Below, in pieces: positions 49,611 to 61,829 of a stretch of 64,000 bases of DNA. The position numbers and the translations under genes were made by a program. This DNA comes from Mixophyes australis. Lineage: Eukaryota; Chordata; Amphibia; Anura; Limnodynastidae. Under the pieces are notes generated by a model that ran no database searches, was not told the DNA's origin, and worked only from the letters and a program-made list of their open reading frames with translations. How positions within the stretch are numbered: position 1 is the first letter of the stretch; each line of letters opens with the position of its first letter. The stretch spans positions 1,809,001 through 1,873,000 of the forward strand of contig JAVHZZ010000011.1 of the NCBI GenBank assembly GCA_036250195.1, given 5' to 3'.

Positions 49611-50292
49611 GTTTGCCACAGGCCTGTAAGAGAGGAGTTGGCTATTCAGCTGACAGTCTTCAGGTCACGGCTACAGGCACCAGGTACACACAGGTATAGC
49701 CGTGCACCTAGGTTAAGGTATACAGGTGTAAGACATGCGTGACAAAGTAAAAGTATAACATGTGATTTAACTTACATGCTTTGAAAATGGTTTGAGAGCT
49801 GCCAGGGTGTCTGCAGTGAGGAGCAATTACAAGACAGCTGCAGAGAACTCCCTTTAAAGGCAAGATGGGAGTGTCACCTGTCCGTCAAGCTAAGACCCCA
49901 ACCACTCCACTAGGCATCACCAACCAATGGCCGCCCCTCTGTAAAGTTTTCATCCAAATCCATCTACTGGAAGGCTCATAACAGGCTGCCCAGCGCACAC
50001 CAGCAGGAGGTCCGAGCGGGATCCCACCCCCCCTATATCCTGACCTGGATCCAACTGGACCACCTTACGTTGTTTTCATCCCAATCGGTGCAGGGGGGTC
50101 CTAATACATACCGGACAGACAAGCAGACCAATGATTTTTATATATAAGATTGTAAGGAATCCCCTCTTAGATTATAAGCTCTTAGGACAGGGCCATCTTC
50201 TAGTTCATATCATTATGTGTTAATTGCTTGTTTGATGATCCCATCAATGTACAGCGCTGCATAGTATGTCAGCACTCTGTAAATAATCTAAT
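49611..50292 (+). repeat. Interspersed repeat remnants with LINE-like tail
   Basis: 50070-50150 ('gttttcatcccaatcggtgc' and 'acagacaagcagaccaatga') resembles a widespread uncharacterised animal repeat. It is followed by 'cttagattataagctcttag' and 'tgtacagcgctgcatagtat', a diverged LINE/SINE tail, then (AT)n at 50291. Limits are uncertain. Confidence 0.45.
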
Positions 50293-51299
50293 ATATATAT
50301 ATATATACAGAACAATAATTAGTAAATAACTGTATATATAGTATAAGATGCGTGGCTGTAAATCATATAACATCCCACTGGCGATGGTTCCCCCCATGTC
50401 TATACTACTCCTTCCTCCGCAATTTGAATTATTCTGTAAATAAAGCAACATTTTAATGCATAAAGTTTTCAAATACATTTTTCTTATTTTAAATATTTTC
50501 TTTTCTATTTTTAAACCTTTTTTTAAAAAAATGACATGGAACTGAAACCCAAATCTTGGCTAGCGGCTCACACATATCTGCGGAGACTGGCCCGGCAACA
50601 CGTTAATTTAACCCTTAACATTTCAGTCACAGAGTCAGTCACAGATTGGGTACCAAGGATTTGCCATCTTGGTGTATGGCGTCTCAGTGCGGTGACTGTG
50701 CTGTCGGCTATCACCTTGACAATAGCGCCATATTATCCCTCCCCTGTTCAGGTAACTCACATAGAAACGTCCGCAGTTCTAGGGCCGCATCTATGACCTG
50801 TGGATCGTTCCTCTGAGCGGATTCAGTTATATCACTGGGTGCACAATGCTGAGATGCAGCCTCTGGATAGAACACAATACACTGATTAGGGAGGTTGATT
50901 AAGAAGCTTGGAGAGGATGTATATGTATAAATGATGCAGTACATGAGACGCCGCAGTACACAAGACACGGGATGTATAATGTATATATTATGCACCCGGC
51001 ACTCACACAATCATAGGTTCCATCCTCACAGTCACATAAAGGAAGAAGGCCGCTCGCTGGGCCCGCGCTGTACGGTACAAACGTCTGACGGTTCCGTTTA
51101 TGTCAAAAGGAAACTGAACTTAAAATATTTTGTACCTTACAATAAAAGTCCACAAATGCAGCCTTCTTCCTTTTTGTGGTATATAGATAAATAAAGGGGC
51201 ATTTAGTCCGAACCCCAACATTTTCTGATCATGTGAATGCTAAGGACACTCCCACAGATATAAAACTCACTTGTTTGTCTCAAAAAATAATATGTATAT

Positions 51300-51352
<53 letters not shown>

Positions 51353-53249
51353 TCAGTGCTTTGACGAGGGCTATAGACCGCACACAGCAGACCTTCCTCC
51401 CTGTACAAAGTTATTGGATATAATTAGTGGCAGACACAGTATGAAGTGGTTTTCAGGGTATGGATCTCTGTTATTACACTATTCATCCGGAATCCGCAGA
51501 CGCAGCAATGATCAGCCCCAGATACCCTTTAAATCATGTCTGAGAAAATGGTCAGAATTTACAATCCTTAGTAATTGTTTCTCTATGGGTGTGTGTAAAT
51601 GGAAGCTGTATTTTTTACTTTATGAAATGGGGATTTATTTTTGGATGAGACATTTCCATTATATAAAACAAAACAATAAAAGCAAGCAGTAATCTGTGAA
51701 GGGTAGCACGATTATAAACACTGATTAGTGCTAATATATTGTTATATCACCCAATGCTGGCGCACTCCTTTCATCAGACAGACGTTTAGTGATTTATGGG
51801 AGAGCAGGTACAGGAAGGAAGATTGTACAGTACGATTATGATAATACAGATACAACCTCCAAGCGTTCAGAGCAGTAATCATTGAACTGTAACTACAGAG
51901 AGGATTTTGAATACTGAAAAGGCGTCTTAAATGGCTGATAAAGCCGTGGGTGCTCTGTAATCCCTTATTTGTTAATAGTGTCTATAAAGGGAGATCATCT
52001 TTGTTCTCCAGTTACCGCGTCAGAAAGGGATATATTATTTTCTATAATTGTTTTTCTTACAATCCCATTGACCACATAGAAAGCAGGGATTATGTAGCAG
52101 ATAATTGTACATTCTAAAATCCACTCAAATTGTTTTCCAAGATAGTCAAAAAGAACAGTCAATATTTCTTCCAAAAAGAGCTTGTGTGGATCGTTGCAAC
52201 ATTGTCTATAACAAAGGTCGACTTCTGTCCTCTCAATGCAGGAGATTATGGCTTGTTCAGATCATTTACCCGGCTGAATCCCCCCCAGGCTCTTTCATTC
52301 CTGTACGTCCCTCAGTCTCTGGGCCCCAGAGAGGGACATATGAAAGGAGTCTCCACCATCTATTTACTAAGAAGCGGAGCACAATAATGAGAGTCCCTAA
52401 CCAGAAGACCCACATCGTTACCGTCCATTCAGCACCAACTGAACGGAGGAGAAGCAGAGACCGTTCTCAACTGCTCAGTCTCCTAAACACTCTGCGTAGC
52501 GTTTTGTGTGAAATTGCTCTGTACATGCCCCAAAAATTTGGTCATGGATGGATGCAATACATTTTTGTTACATTTTGCGCCCCCGTGCCTTATTGTCCGC
52601 CTTGTGTGTGAAGGAGCACGGCTTCTCTCAGTGTTTGGAGCTGTCTCAGTGAACGCGTTTTGCAGGTTTGTAGTTCTGGGGGGAATCAGTAAAGTGTAGA
52701 AGTACGGGAACATTTGGAGGTGCACGTCCACTTTCTGATCCTTAAAACTACATCCAGAAAATCAGTCTACGTCTAAGTTCTAGGGTTTGTGGAGCCACCT
52801 GAAATGCACATGGTGGAAAGAATGAAAACGCGCTGTCATTCATCTCAGCTTTACATTACTGCTTGGTTCCGTTTTATTTATGTCTAAATCACTAGAATGA
52901 GGGGGCGCCAGGCTGCCTTTACTTTATGTCTTATGTTTATGTGTTTCAATTCTTTTATTACAGTCTTGGAAATGCAGCTATTAATGCACCTTCTGGTACA
53001 AAGTGCCACTGGAAAATGTTAAATCCATCACAATACAAATATAAGGGGAGGATGTGTAACCATCCCGTCCTTCCTAAATCTGTCCAATCAGCTTGTCTCA
53101 TAGTGACCCAGCCCCTCCCAGTACATTGTTACAATGTATCTTCTCATCTTGTTATAGGACAGCACATAAGTATCATCTGGTGAATCATTACTGTGAATAT
53201 ATATGTATTGTCTCTTACAGAAAGATCAGTACACAGAAAAACACTGCTT
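50293..53249. other. Unassigned intergenic DNA with a long (TA)n
   Basis: A (TA)n of about 36 bases lies at 51306-51341. The 168-codon plus-strand frame at 52105-52611 starts with Met but has no domain I recognise and overlaps a second open frame. I consider it unsupported. Confidence 0.4.
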
Positions 53250-53252
53250 CAG

Positions 53253-53447
53253 GGAGTAAATGTATCAAGCTGCAAGTTTCCAGCAGGTTTGAAAAGTGAA
53301 GATGTTGCCTATAGCAACCAATTAGATTCTAGCTGTCATTTTGTAGCATGCACTAAATAAATGATAACTAGAATCTGATTGGTTGCTATAGGCAACATCT
53401 CCACTTTTGAAACCTGTCGGATACTCGCAGCTCGATACATTTAACCC
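53253..53447. mobile_element. 195-bp foldback element with 3-bp target duplication
   Basis: The ends 'ggagtaaatgtatcaagctg' and 'cagctcgatacatttaaccc' are inverted. The arms continue through 'gatgttgcctatagcaacca' against 'tggttgctataggcaacatc', so most of the element folds into one hairpin. Both flanks are 'cag' (53250-53252 and 53448-53450). It is non-coding, of a MITE type common in frog genomes. Confidence 0.88.
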
Positions 53448-53450
53448 CAG

Positions 53451-54604
53451 GACAACACATGAAAATCCCCCTTTACAAATATGACCCATTAATTAGATGT
53501 GAGACGAGAATTTGTTAGTCAGTGAGAAACCGTTTATGAAAAACAAATCTTAGGCCGCAGCCCCAGAGCCGACACTCGGAAGCGGCTGATTAAAACCATC
53601 CGCAACACTCTCTTATTTGGGATTAAGTATTTTAGGGCTGGCAGGGAGCCATGGAGCAGTTACTGAAAATAAGTTGTGCGCTGGGATTGCTGTTTAATCA
53701 CTGTACTTTTACATTGCATTACTAATTAATGCAGAGCGGTATGCTACACTCACAATACCTCCCTGATTAAATAGCTCGCAGAAAATAAACCAAGTCTGTG
53801 TCTTATCTGAGGTGGAGAAAGAGGCTGCAAACTAAAGGACGTGATTACTGACGCCACGACTGACACACATTAAGGGCCCTATTTATTAAGCCTTAAACCG
53901 GGCGGAAATGGCTTTTTCCTCATGGTTTAGTCATGTTTAAGTAACATCTATTTAACAAACTCCTATCATAGATATCTCCTGCATTACGCTAAGTATCGCA
54001 GTAAACCGCAGTTCCCTTTATTTTCCATGAGGACTGGGGTCTGGGACAGTTTAGTTAGGCTTCTCGGAGCTTGATCCGGGGTAAGATGGTGTTAGTCGTT
54101 CTGCCCTATGGGGAGAGGGCTCTTCCTGCTCTCCCCTCCATTAGCTCATGTGTGACCTAAGGTGCACGCGCAGTAAGAACTCACGGTCAGATCCAGGAGT
54201 TGTTAGTCATTGCCAGGACAGACTCTCATCGGGTGCGCTGTCCCGGGATGAAATGGGTGCGTAATATCATCCTTTATCATTGTGATACAGGATGATATAT
54301 AATGGAGGGGGTGGGGGGGATGCTGCCATTCATAGATATGCCTCTAAATAATGTAATCCTGCACCACAAAAACACAGCGAAATAACCCAGCGTTCCCCAT
54401 AATATACATAAATACCCCGATACACACATTGTGTAATCACAGCAACAAAACCAATGCTGTGTGTACTTCAGTCAACACATAAATAATTAATAGTTATTGT
54501 GATGGTCCTCCCTGCAAAGGTCGTCGGCCTGTACATTATTACCACCTGCAGCGGTCACTGTTTCTGGGAGTATATATTAATACGTTTAGTCAGTGACTAA
54601 AAAC
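53451..54604. other. Unassigned DNA
   Basis: 53560-53760 is unique and unusually free of repeats, with homeodomain-like 'actaattaatgcagag', so it is a weak candidate for conserved noncoding DNA. At 53874, 'gggccctatttattaagcc' resembles the left end of the element at 17468, without a partner. No gene was seen. Confidence 0.3.
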
Positions 54605-55680
54605 TAGAGATGTTCACTGACCCTCATGTTCTGGTTTTGGTTTCCTATTTTTTTCTAAAATCCCAATTTTGTTTTTCTTCCCCCTACATTATTATTAACC
54701 TCAATAACACTAATGTCAAGTCATTTGCAGTAACTTTTGACCACCTCACAGGTCACAATATTATTTTCATACACTTTCAAACAATGACTGTAGCGACCTG
54801 GCTGGATGGTAAGAGACAGAGCAATGACTCAAACACACATCACTTCCTAGCACATCTAGTAAACATTGCCACACAGCAGTGGCAGAAAAGAAAAGTGGTG
54901 CAAGATGAAACTGTCCTTGGATCATGAAACCAGTTATGGTTCATTTGATCGCTCCACCCATTCCTTGGATAAGTGAGATAATTCTACAGCTAATACATGG
55001 CGACGAGCGACGACCTCCCCGGGATGCGTGCTTTTATCAGACCCAGACCAATCCAAGGTACCAGACAATGCACTAAAAAGAGCCATTGTAATTCACAGCA
55101 AAAAGCAAGTTCATCACTGAGCTTTGAATCAGCCCCAATTCCCACAAAATTATAATATAGTTAGGTACCTTTGACGTAAAGTGCAGATTACAAACACTTT
55201 GTGCAATACTGATGAAACAGCAGCAAAGTGTATGGTAATACATATACACGTCTATTTAGACATCCATGCTTACATTACTGCTGCAAGCAACGTTGTTCTT
55301 TGTTAATTAAACTGTTGTCTTTATACCGTTCAAAACATTTTTAAATAATCCTCCACCATTATTTGGATGTTGATAGTAGGATCAGGTGGAGTTACAGCAG
55401 AGGTGTCACTAATTCTGGTCAATTCCTTTACAGTAGACAAGACCAGAGGTCAAAATGTTGTGCTGAGTCATCTGCATCATCAATGGGTGTCTAAGATTTT
55501 CGCTAAGCACACAACAGTATATAGCACATATAGGCAACATTGGCACACAGCGGTAGCTGAAAGGAAAAGTGGTGCAAGATGGAATTGTCCTTGGGCCCTC
55601 CCATCCACCCTTATGTTGGATCTTAAAAAGGACATGCAACAAACCAAGCACTTCAGCCACAAAAGTGACACTCCTTGTCG
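54605..55680 (-). mobile_element. hAT element terminal and noncoding region, with partial duplication
   Basis: 'tagagatgttcactgaccc' (with an a/c change) is the terminus of a hAT family I associate with frogs. After it come two related stretches: 54830-54915 matches 55510-55590 ('cacacagc-gtgg', 'aaaagtggtgcaagatg'), and 55341-55480 matches 56160-56300 ('atagtaggatcaggtggag'). So pieces of two copies are joined here, ahead of the transposase relic. The exact history is unclear. Confidence 0.6.
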
Positions 55681-57169
55681 CTGAAGTGCTTGGTTTGTTT
55701 GGGCCCCCACAAAACAAGCTAACAATGGGCTTAAGGCACCTAAGGTAACAGTGCTGTTAATGAACTCTACTGTGGCAAGATGTTGCTGTCATCATCCTCA
55801 GCCTCATCCTTACCCACATTAGTTTGTACATCATCCTCACACATTATTAATTAATCACCGCTGGAATCCACCATTACAGAAGTCTCAGTATTTTGATGTA
55901 ATTGACGGGAAAGGCCTTCAACGTGGAAATTGAAGTTCATTTTTATGAACATTATCTTTTCCACATTTTGAGGAAGTAGCCTCCTACGCCGACCACTGAC
56001 AAGGTTCCCTTCTGTGCTGAAAACTCTTTCCGAATACACACTGGAGGGTAGGCAGCTTTGGCAGTGCAAAGCAAGTTGGTATATGGGTCTCCAAATTCCC
56101 TTTTTTTCCTCCCAGTATGAAAAGCGACTGTCTGATATGTCTATTTCTATGCTGTCGTGAAAATAATCCTCCACCATCCTTTGGTTGTTAATAGTAGGAT
56201 CAGGTGGAGTTACTGCAGAGGTGTCACGTTTTTTGCCCAATTCTTTTAGACCAGACCAGATGTCAAAATGTTGCGCTGAGTCATCTGCATCATCCCTGAC
56301 TCTCTTGGGAAAGCTAAGTTTTTTCCTACCAGCAGTTCAATGAGAAACTGAAGGAGGAGTGCCGTCCTGTCATGTAACACTTGAGCTGTCATCTTGCTCA
56401 CCAGGAGTTACTTGCATCTCTTCACATCTGGGTCAGTTGGAAGCAAAGAGAAGACATAGCTCTTAAACCTAGGATCAAGCACAGTCACCAAAATGTAGTG
56501 ATCCCATTTCAATATTTTGATAACTCTTGGATCCTGGAGAAGCGAATAAAGTACTTGATCTACAAGTCAGACATACTTAGCGTAATTGCTTTGTTTAATC
56601 TCCTCCTTCAGTTTTTCAAGCTGCTTTTCCAAAAGCCTAATTAAGGGAATCACTTGAAGCTAGCAGTGTCTGAACTTACTTCACAGGTGACTACCTTGAA
56701 TGGTTTCAGCACCATGCACAACACAGAAAGTATTCTCTACTGCGCTTGAGTAAAATACACCCCCCCCCCACCTTTCCCAATGTCATGGCTTGTGGAGTAA
56801 GTGTGGATGGCTTTTCACTATTCCTCCATCCGCAGAAGCATATACAGGGTGGAATTCCACCTTGTCACCACCTCTTGCTTGAGTTGGTGGCAGGCAGGGC
56901 CGGACTGGGACTAAAAATCAGCCCTGGCATTTAAAGCACACAGGCCCACGTGTTGTGTGCTCCATGCACTATATTGTTGCACACTGATGCTGGCGCAGTA
57001 CAACATGATGTAGTATGAGTGTGTGTGGGGAGGGGGGGGGGTATTTATTTCTCCTAATGACCCTCAACATTACATTATTAGCACCCCAAATACATCAATA
57101 AATACCATGACAATACATTATTTGTACCCAAATTACAGCAATAAAAAAAAACCCACACACACTCATACT

Positions 57170-57276
57170 ACATCAATCACCCCCACATTACAGCAACCGG
57201 CATCACCCCCCACATTACAACAACCGGCATCACCCCCCACATTACAGCAACCGGCATCACCCCCCACATTATAGCA
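57170..57276. repeat. 27-bp minisatellite, about 4 copies
   Basis: The unit 'cattacagcaaccggcatca' + 'cccccca' with small changes, inside the nested hAT-type element. Confidence 0.9.
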
Positions 57277-58759
57277 ATACCCTCTTCTACTTATTAGCAA
57301 TACTAAGCACCAAACACACTACAACATTGCCACCAGCACGCCACCCCATACTACAGCAATACCACCAATTATACAGACGCCACTGTAGGAAACAATGTTT
57401 TGCTTTTTTCAAATCTCCCACAAAATAGCAACAACGAACAGAGTACTTACACACATATAGGTAACAGGTACCCTTTTCCCTCAATTAAATAGTAACGGCA
57501 GAATCTTCATAAATCATTCCACATGAAATAAAACTAACATATATCTAAAAAAAACATAACTATTGAATGATCAGTTGAACCCACATGGCCGCATTAAAAG
57601 TATTTCCATCTACAGCAAAATGTCAGAGAAAAATATTTTTGTTTTACTACAGTAATTGGATATGCGTCTTTTCTATTCATTTTAAATAACACAGTATATA
57701 AATTAAGGGGGATAGAGGAGGTGGGTGAGAAATAATTGGATGTGATCCATCAGTTTGATTAGATAGGAAACATTTAGATTATTTACCTGGAGGCGTCTAC
57801 CCCCTTGACTCACAGGCAGGGCTGACAAGAGGAATTTTGGGCCCCGATACAGCAACTTCTTTGGGCTCCCATCATATTCAACAATGAAAGACTTGCCTTT
57901 GGCAGAAGTTCATATGATGCCACACCGTAGTGTGCCCAGTTCATATTATGCCACATCGTAGTGCCCCAAGGTCATATTATGCCACATAGTATTACCCTCA
58001 ATTCATATTTGGTCATGCAGAAGTGCCCACAAATCATATTATGGCATAGTAGTGCCCCCAAATCATTAGTAAAGCTCAGATAAAAACTCATTCACAAATA
58101 AAAAAAATTGCAACAGCATATCAGATACTGAGTGTGAGTCCCAAGAGCAGCTTAATACATCATTTACAATGCAAACAAAATAGATATATTGACACAATTA
58201 CAGATAAAATTTATGACAAGCAATGTTTTTTCCTCTTAATTAAAAATCTCTGTACAGATAAATATGCAAAAAACATTACAGCGCAATAATGAGCAATACA
58301 TAGTGTTAAACATTATTGGATACGCTGTAGTGTCCCCAGTTCAAGAAAGGATGGTTAAAAACATATTGCACACGAGAAAATATATGAACTTACCTATTTA
58401 TGGCATCCTGTGTTCTGTTCTCCTAGTGGGCGCGCTGGGCGAGGAGGGATCAGCAGCTGTCAGCTCACACAGGCAGTCGGGAGCAGGAATAGAGGGCAGT
58501 GGTCGAAGCAGAAATTTAGGAGTGGGGGTATAGAAAATATAAGTGAATGGAGTATGAAGGCTTGATTTTTTATTTTTTTTAACACTTGTCCCCTCTGTGC
58601 ATTTCCATTCTTCATTATTACTTGTGTTTTATGATGGCTGCATCCCTGACATTCCCATTCTTAAGATGTCTCTCCCTTTACACTTTCTTTTACCTATGCC
58701 CCTGCACCATCTTCTCCTTTGTCCCTCTCACTTAACCCCCTGCACCACCTTCTCCGCTG

Positions 58760-59855
58760 GCTCTCACACATCTTCCTGTACCACCTACTCCCCTGGCTCT
58801 CTCACACGTCTTCCTGCACCCTCTACCCCCCCGGCTCTCTCACTCCTCTTCCTGCACTCCCTACCACCCTGGCTCTCTCACCCCCTTCGGCTCTCTCACC
58901 TCCTTTCCCAGCACCCCCTTCGGCTCTCTCACCCCCTCTCCCCCTTTCCCAGGACCCCCTTACGCTCTCCCATCCCCTCTCCCAGCACCCCCTTCAGCTC
59001 TCTCACCCCCTTTCCCAGCACCCCCTTGGGCTCTCTCACCCCCTCTCTAAGCACCCCCTGGCTCTCACCCCCTTTCCCAGCACCCCCTTCGGCTCTCTCA
59101 CCCCCTCTCCCAGCACCCCCTTCAGCTCTCTCACCCCCTCTCCCAGCACCCCCTTAAGCTCTCTCACCCCCTTTCCCAGCACCCCCTTCCGCTCTCTCAC
59201 CCCCTTCGGCTCTCACGACCCCTCTCCCAGCACCCCCTGGCTCTCTCACCCCCTCTCCCAGGACCCCCTTTCCCAGCACCCCCTTCCGCTCTCTAACCCC
59301 CTTCGGCTCTCACCCCCTCTCCCAGCACCCCCTGGCTCTCTCACCCCCTCTCCCAGCACCCCCTTCGGCTCTCTCACCCCCTCTCCCAGCACCCCCTTCG
59401 GGTCTCTCACCCCCTCTCCCAGCACCCCCTGGCTCTCAACCCCTTTCCCAGCACCCCCTTCCACTCTCTCAACCCCTTTCCCAGCACCCCCTTCGGCTCT
59501 CTCACCCCCTCTCCCAGCACCCCCTGGCTCTCACCCCCTTTCCCAGCACCCCCTTCGGCTCTCTCACCCCCTTTCCCAGCACCCCCTTCGGCTCTCTCAC
59601 CCCCTCTCCCAGCACCCCCTGGCTCTCACCCCCTTTCCCAGCACCCCCTTCGGCTCTCTCACCCCCTTTCCCAGCACCCCCTTTGGCTCTCTCACCTCCT
59701 TTCCTAGCACCCCCTTCGGCTCTCTCACCCACTCTCCCAGCACCCCCTGGCTCTCATCCCCTTTCCCAGCACCCCTTCCGGCTCTCTCACCCCCTCTCCA
59801 AGCACCCCCTGGCACTCACCCCCTTTCCCAGCACCCCCTGGCCCTCACCCCCTGG
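58760..59855. repeat. 33-bp C-rich minisatellite with 27-bp variants, about 34 copies
   Basis: The unit 'cccccttcggctctctcacc' + 'ccctttcccagca', with a shorter form 'ccccctggctctcacc', repeats through the region. Open frames rich in Pro/Ser/Leu (plus) and Gly/Glu/Arg (minus) are products of the period. The minus strand is G-rich. Confidence 0.95.
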
Positions 59856-59859
59856 CTCT

Positions 59860-60040
59860 CACCCCCGAAAATCGCGGCACCCCCGCGACCCCTCCCCCCC
59901 CCCTGAAAATCGCGGGCACCCCCGCCCGAAAATCGCGGGCACCCCCGCGACCCCCCCCCTGAAAATCGCGGGCACCCCCCCCCCCGAAAATCGCGGCACC
60001 CCCGCGACCCCCCCCCCCCCTGAGAATCGCGGCACCCCTT
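59860..60040. repeat. CG-rich array, units of about 27-33 bp
   Basis: Repeats of 'ccccgaaaatcgcggcaccc' + 'ccgcgaccc' with C runs of up to about ten. On the minus strand this gives G runs that could form four-stranded structures. It directly follows the 33-bp array. Confidence 0.9.
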
Positions 60041-61829
60041 CCTCTTCAGTAAAAAAAAAAAAACAAATTAAAAAAGACAGGAAACTCACCAGTGTAACTG
60101 GCTGCACAGCATAACGGGGGAGGGTGCTGGGGAGCGCGCAGCAGAGGTGGCTGGTTCCTCCAGCCACCAAGAAGACAGGGGGAGTCAGGCCGGCCCATAT
60201 AGCCATCGGCCCTTCTGGCATTTGCCAGAAGTGCCAGATGGCCAGTCCGGCCCTGGTGGCAGGGCAAATTAAATTGCTCTTGTAGATGCTGCAATCTCCT
60301 ACATGCTGTTGTCGAATGCCTGAAATGTCCAGATATTTTATGGGCCACAGACAGCATAGCCTGCCTCTGACAAATGTGATGTACTTGGTTACATGATGCT
60401 GCTGTTCCTGCTGGTGAAGGCGAAGCACCAATCCAGTGGGCTGTCACATTCTGTAATCTTTAGTTTGCCCAGTTCCGCTTGTCCACATATCTGTGGTTAA
60501 GTGTACAGTGGGTAGAATGGCATTTTGTAGCCCAATAATTACATTTTTACGAACCTTCTGGTAGAGGTGAGGAATAGCTTATCTAGTGAAATGGTGCCGT
60601 GATTGAATTTGGTAACGGGGACACAAGACCTCAATTAACTGTCTAAAACCAGCTGCATTAATAGTAGATATTGGACGCAGATCTAATACTAGCATAGTCA
60701 CCATGGCATCTGTGATCTGTTTTGCGACTGGGTGACAGCTTTCATACTTGCTTCCTCTTGCATATGATTGTTTAACAGTCAATTGTTGTAAACTACTAGT
60801 AGTCTTCTTCTTGGTCTGCTTCTGGGATGAAGATTCACCCCACAGCAGCAGAAGCAGCAGCAGTGGGACTAACGCTCAAGAATTCTTCAGAGGAATCCAG
60901 GATAGTGGAGGAGTCATCTAGCCTTAGCAACTTGGATGCAGGACTAACTCCGATCGCTACTGAGGATATTGATGAGTATGGTGTTGTGGGTGTAGATTGC
61001 AGGTGTCGGGACCTAGCTGATGATGGACTGCTTGTTGATTTTGTTAGCATAAGTTTCCAATTTTCCCAACAGCCTGCCATGAACTTGCTTTAAATGGCGT
61101 AACACGGATGAGGTTCCTAGATGGTTAAGGTCCCCACCTCGACTGACTGTGGCTTTACATACGCTACAAATGGCTAGACAACTGTTATCAGGATTTGGGT
61201 AAAAATAATTCCACACATAAGAGGTGGATATTTTGGTCTTATGTCAAGGCATGACAATGGCCTTCTTATCACGTGCAGGAACTGCTTCCACCGGTGCAGG
61301 ACTTACACAAACAACATCATCCTCATCAACCTCCTCATTAGCGTCCTCGTCAGCTGCACAAATATACCCCTCATCCTGTTGCAATTCCAAAGTGGCATCC
61401 TCAATTTGTGTATCACCAGCTACACTTGGGCTGTTCGTGCACACATCTGCAAAAATGCTGAAAGGGGCCTTCTTTATGGGTACACTATCAAAATGGTCAG
61501 GATTACACATAGCACTCGTGGATAGACTCTCCTCAGGAATTTGTGTCATTTCTGAATGTGACCATACATTTTCCTCTAATGCCTTATTGTTTTCTTCCAG
61601 CTCGGCTTTTACACGTAAAACTTTTGGAGTCCGAATGACAAGGTCTTGCTTGGTCACGACTGACCTTACAAGAAGATGCCTCAGTGACAGTTGCAGAACT
61701 AGCACTCATAGAGAAAGGCGAAGGCGTCATACTTTCCTTGTCCACTGCGTGTGTAGAATGGCATGCTGGCAATTTTTTTTTCTGCAGTTAACTTTTTCTG
61801 GATTGCAGTTCTTTTTTTCTTGACCAAGG

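Larger units (their letters stand above)
56895..60255. mobile_element. 3.36-kb non-autonomous hAT-type element nested in the hAT transposase
   Basis: The ends 'cagggccggactgg' and 'ccagtccggccctg' are perfect 14-bp inverted repeats. Both sides carry the same 8 bp, 'gtggcagg' (56887-56894 and 60256-60263). Removing the element and one duplicate restores the reading frame of the host transposase between LPCH and QLKQE. Inside are a 27-bp array (57.2 kb), AT-rich unique DNA, a 33-bp C-rich array and a 27-30-bp CG-rich array. No transposase was seen, so mobility would have needed help in trans. Confidence 0.92.
55851..61705 (-). pseudogene. hAT (ZBED-like) transposase, decayed and interrupted by a 3.36-kb insertion
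   Basis: Minus-strand reading, N to C. An acidic N-terminus (61705-61244) is followed in the same frame, after a stop, by a BED zinc finger: WNYF at about 61213, CSVC, then HLKQVH. After a frameshift come KQITDAMVTMLVLDLRPIST (about 60720) and TTDIW-like sequence near 60490. The core is split at LQEQFNLPCH by the insertion 56895-60255 and resumes as HQLKQEVVTRWNSTLYMLL, the conserved TRWNST block. Downstream are VLDPRFKSYVF (about 56490) and the C-terminal dimerisation block, YSERVFSTEGNLVSGRRRR then LLPQNVEKIMFIKMNF, ending at about 55851. Several stops and frameshifts show it is dead. The last 129 codons (56240-55851) are intact. An acquired cellular role is unlikely given the damage. Confidence 0.88.

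Noticed and set aside
52105..52611. 168-codon plus-strand frame
   Set aside because: No recognisable domain, overlaps another open frame, and there are no splice or promoter cues I can support.
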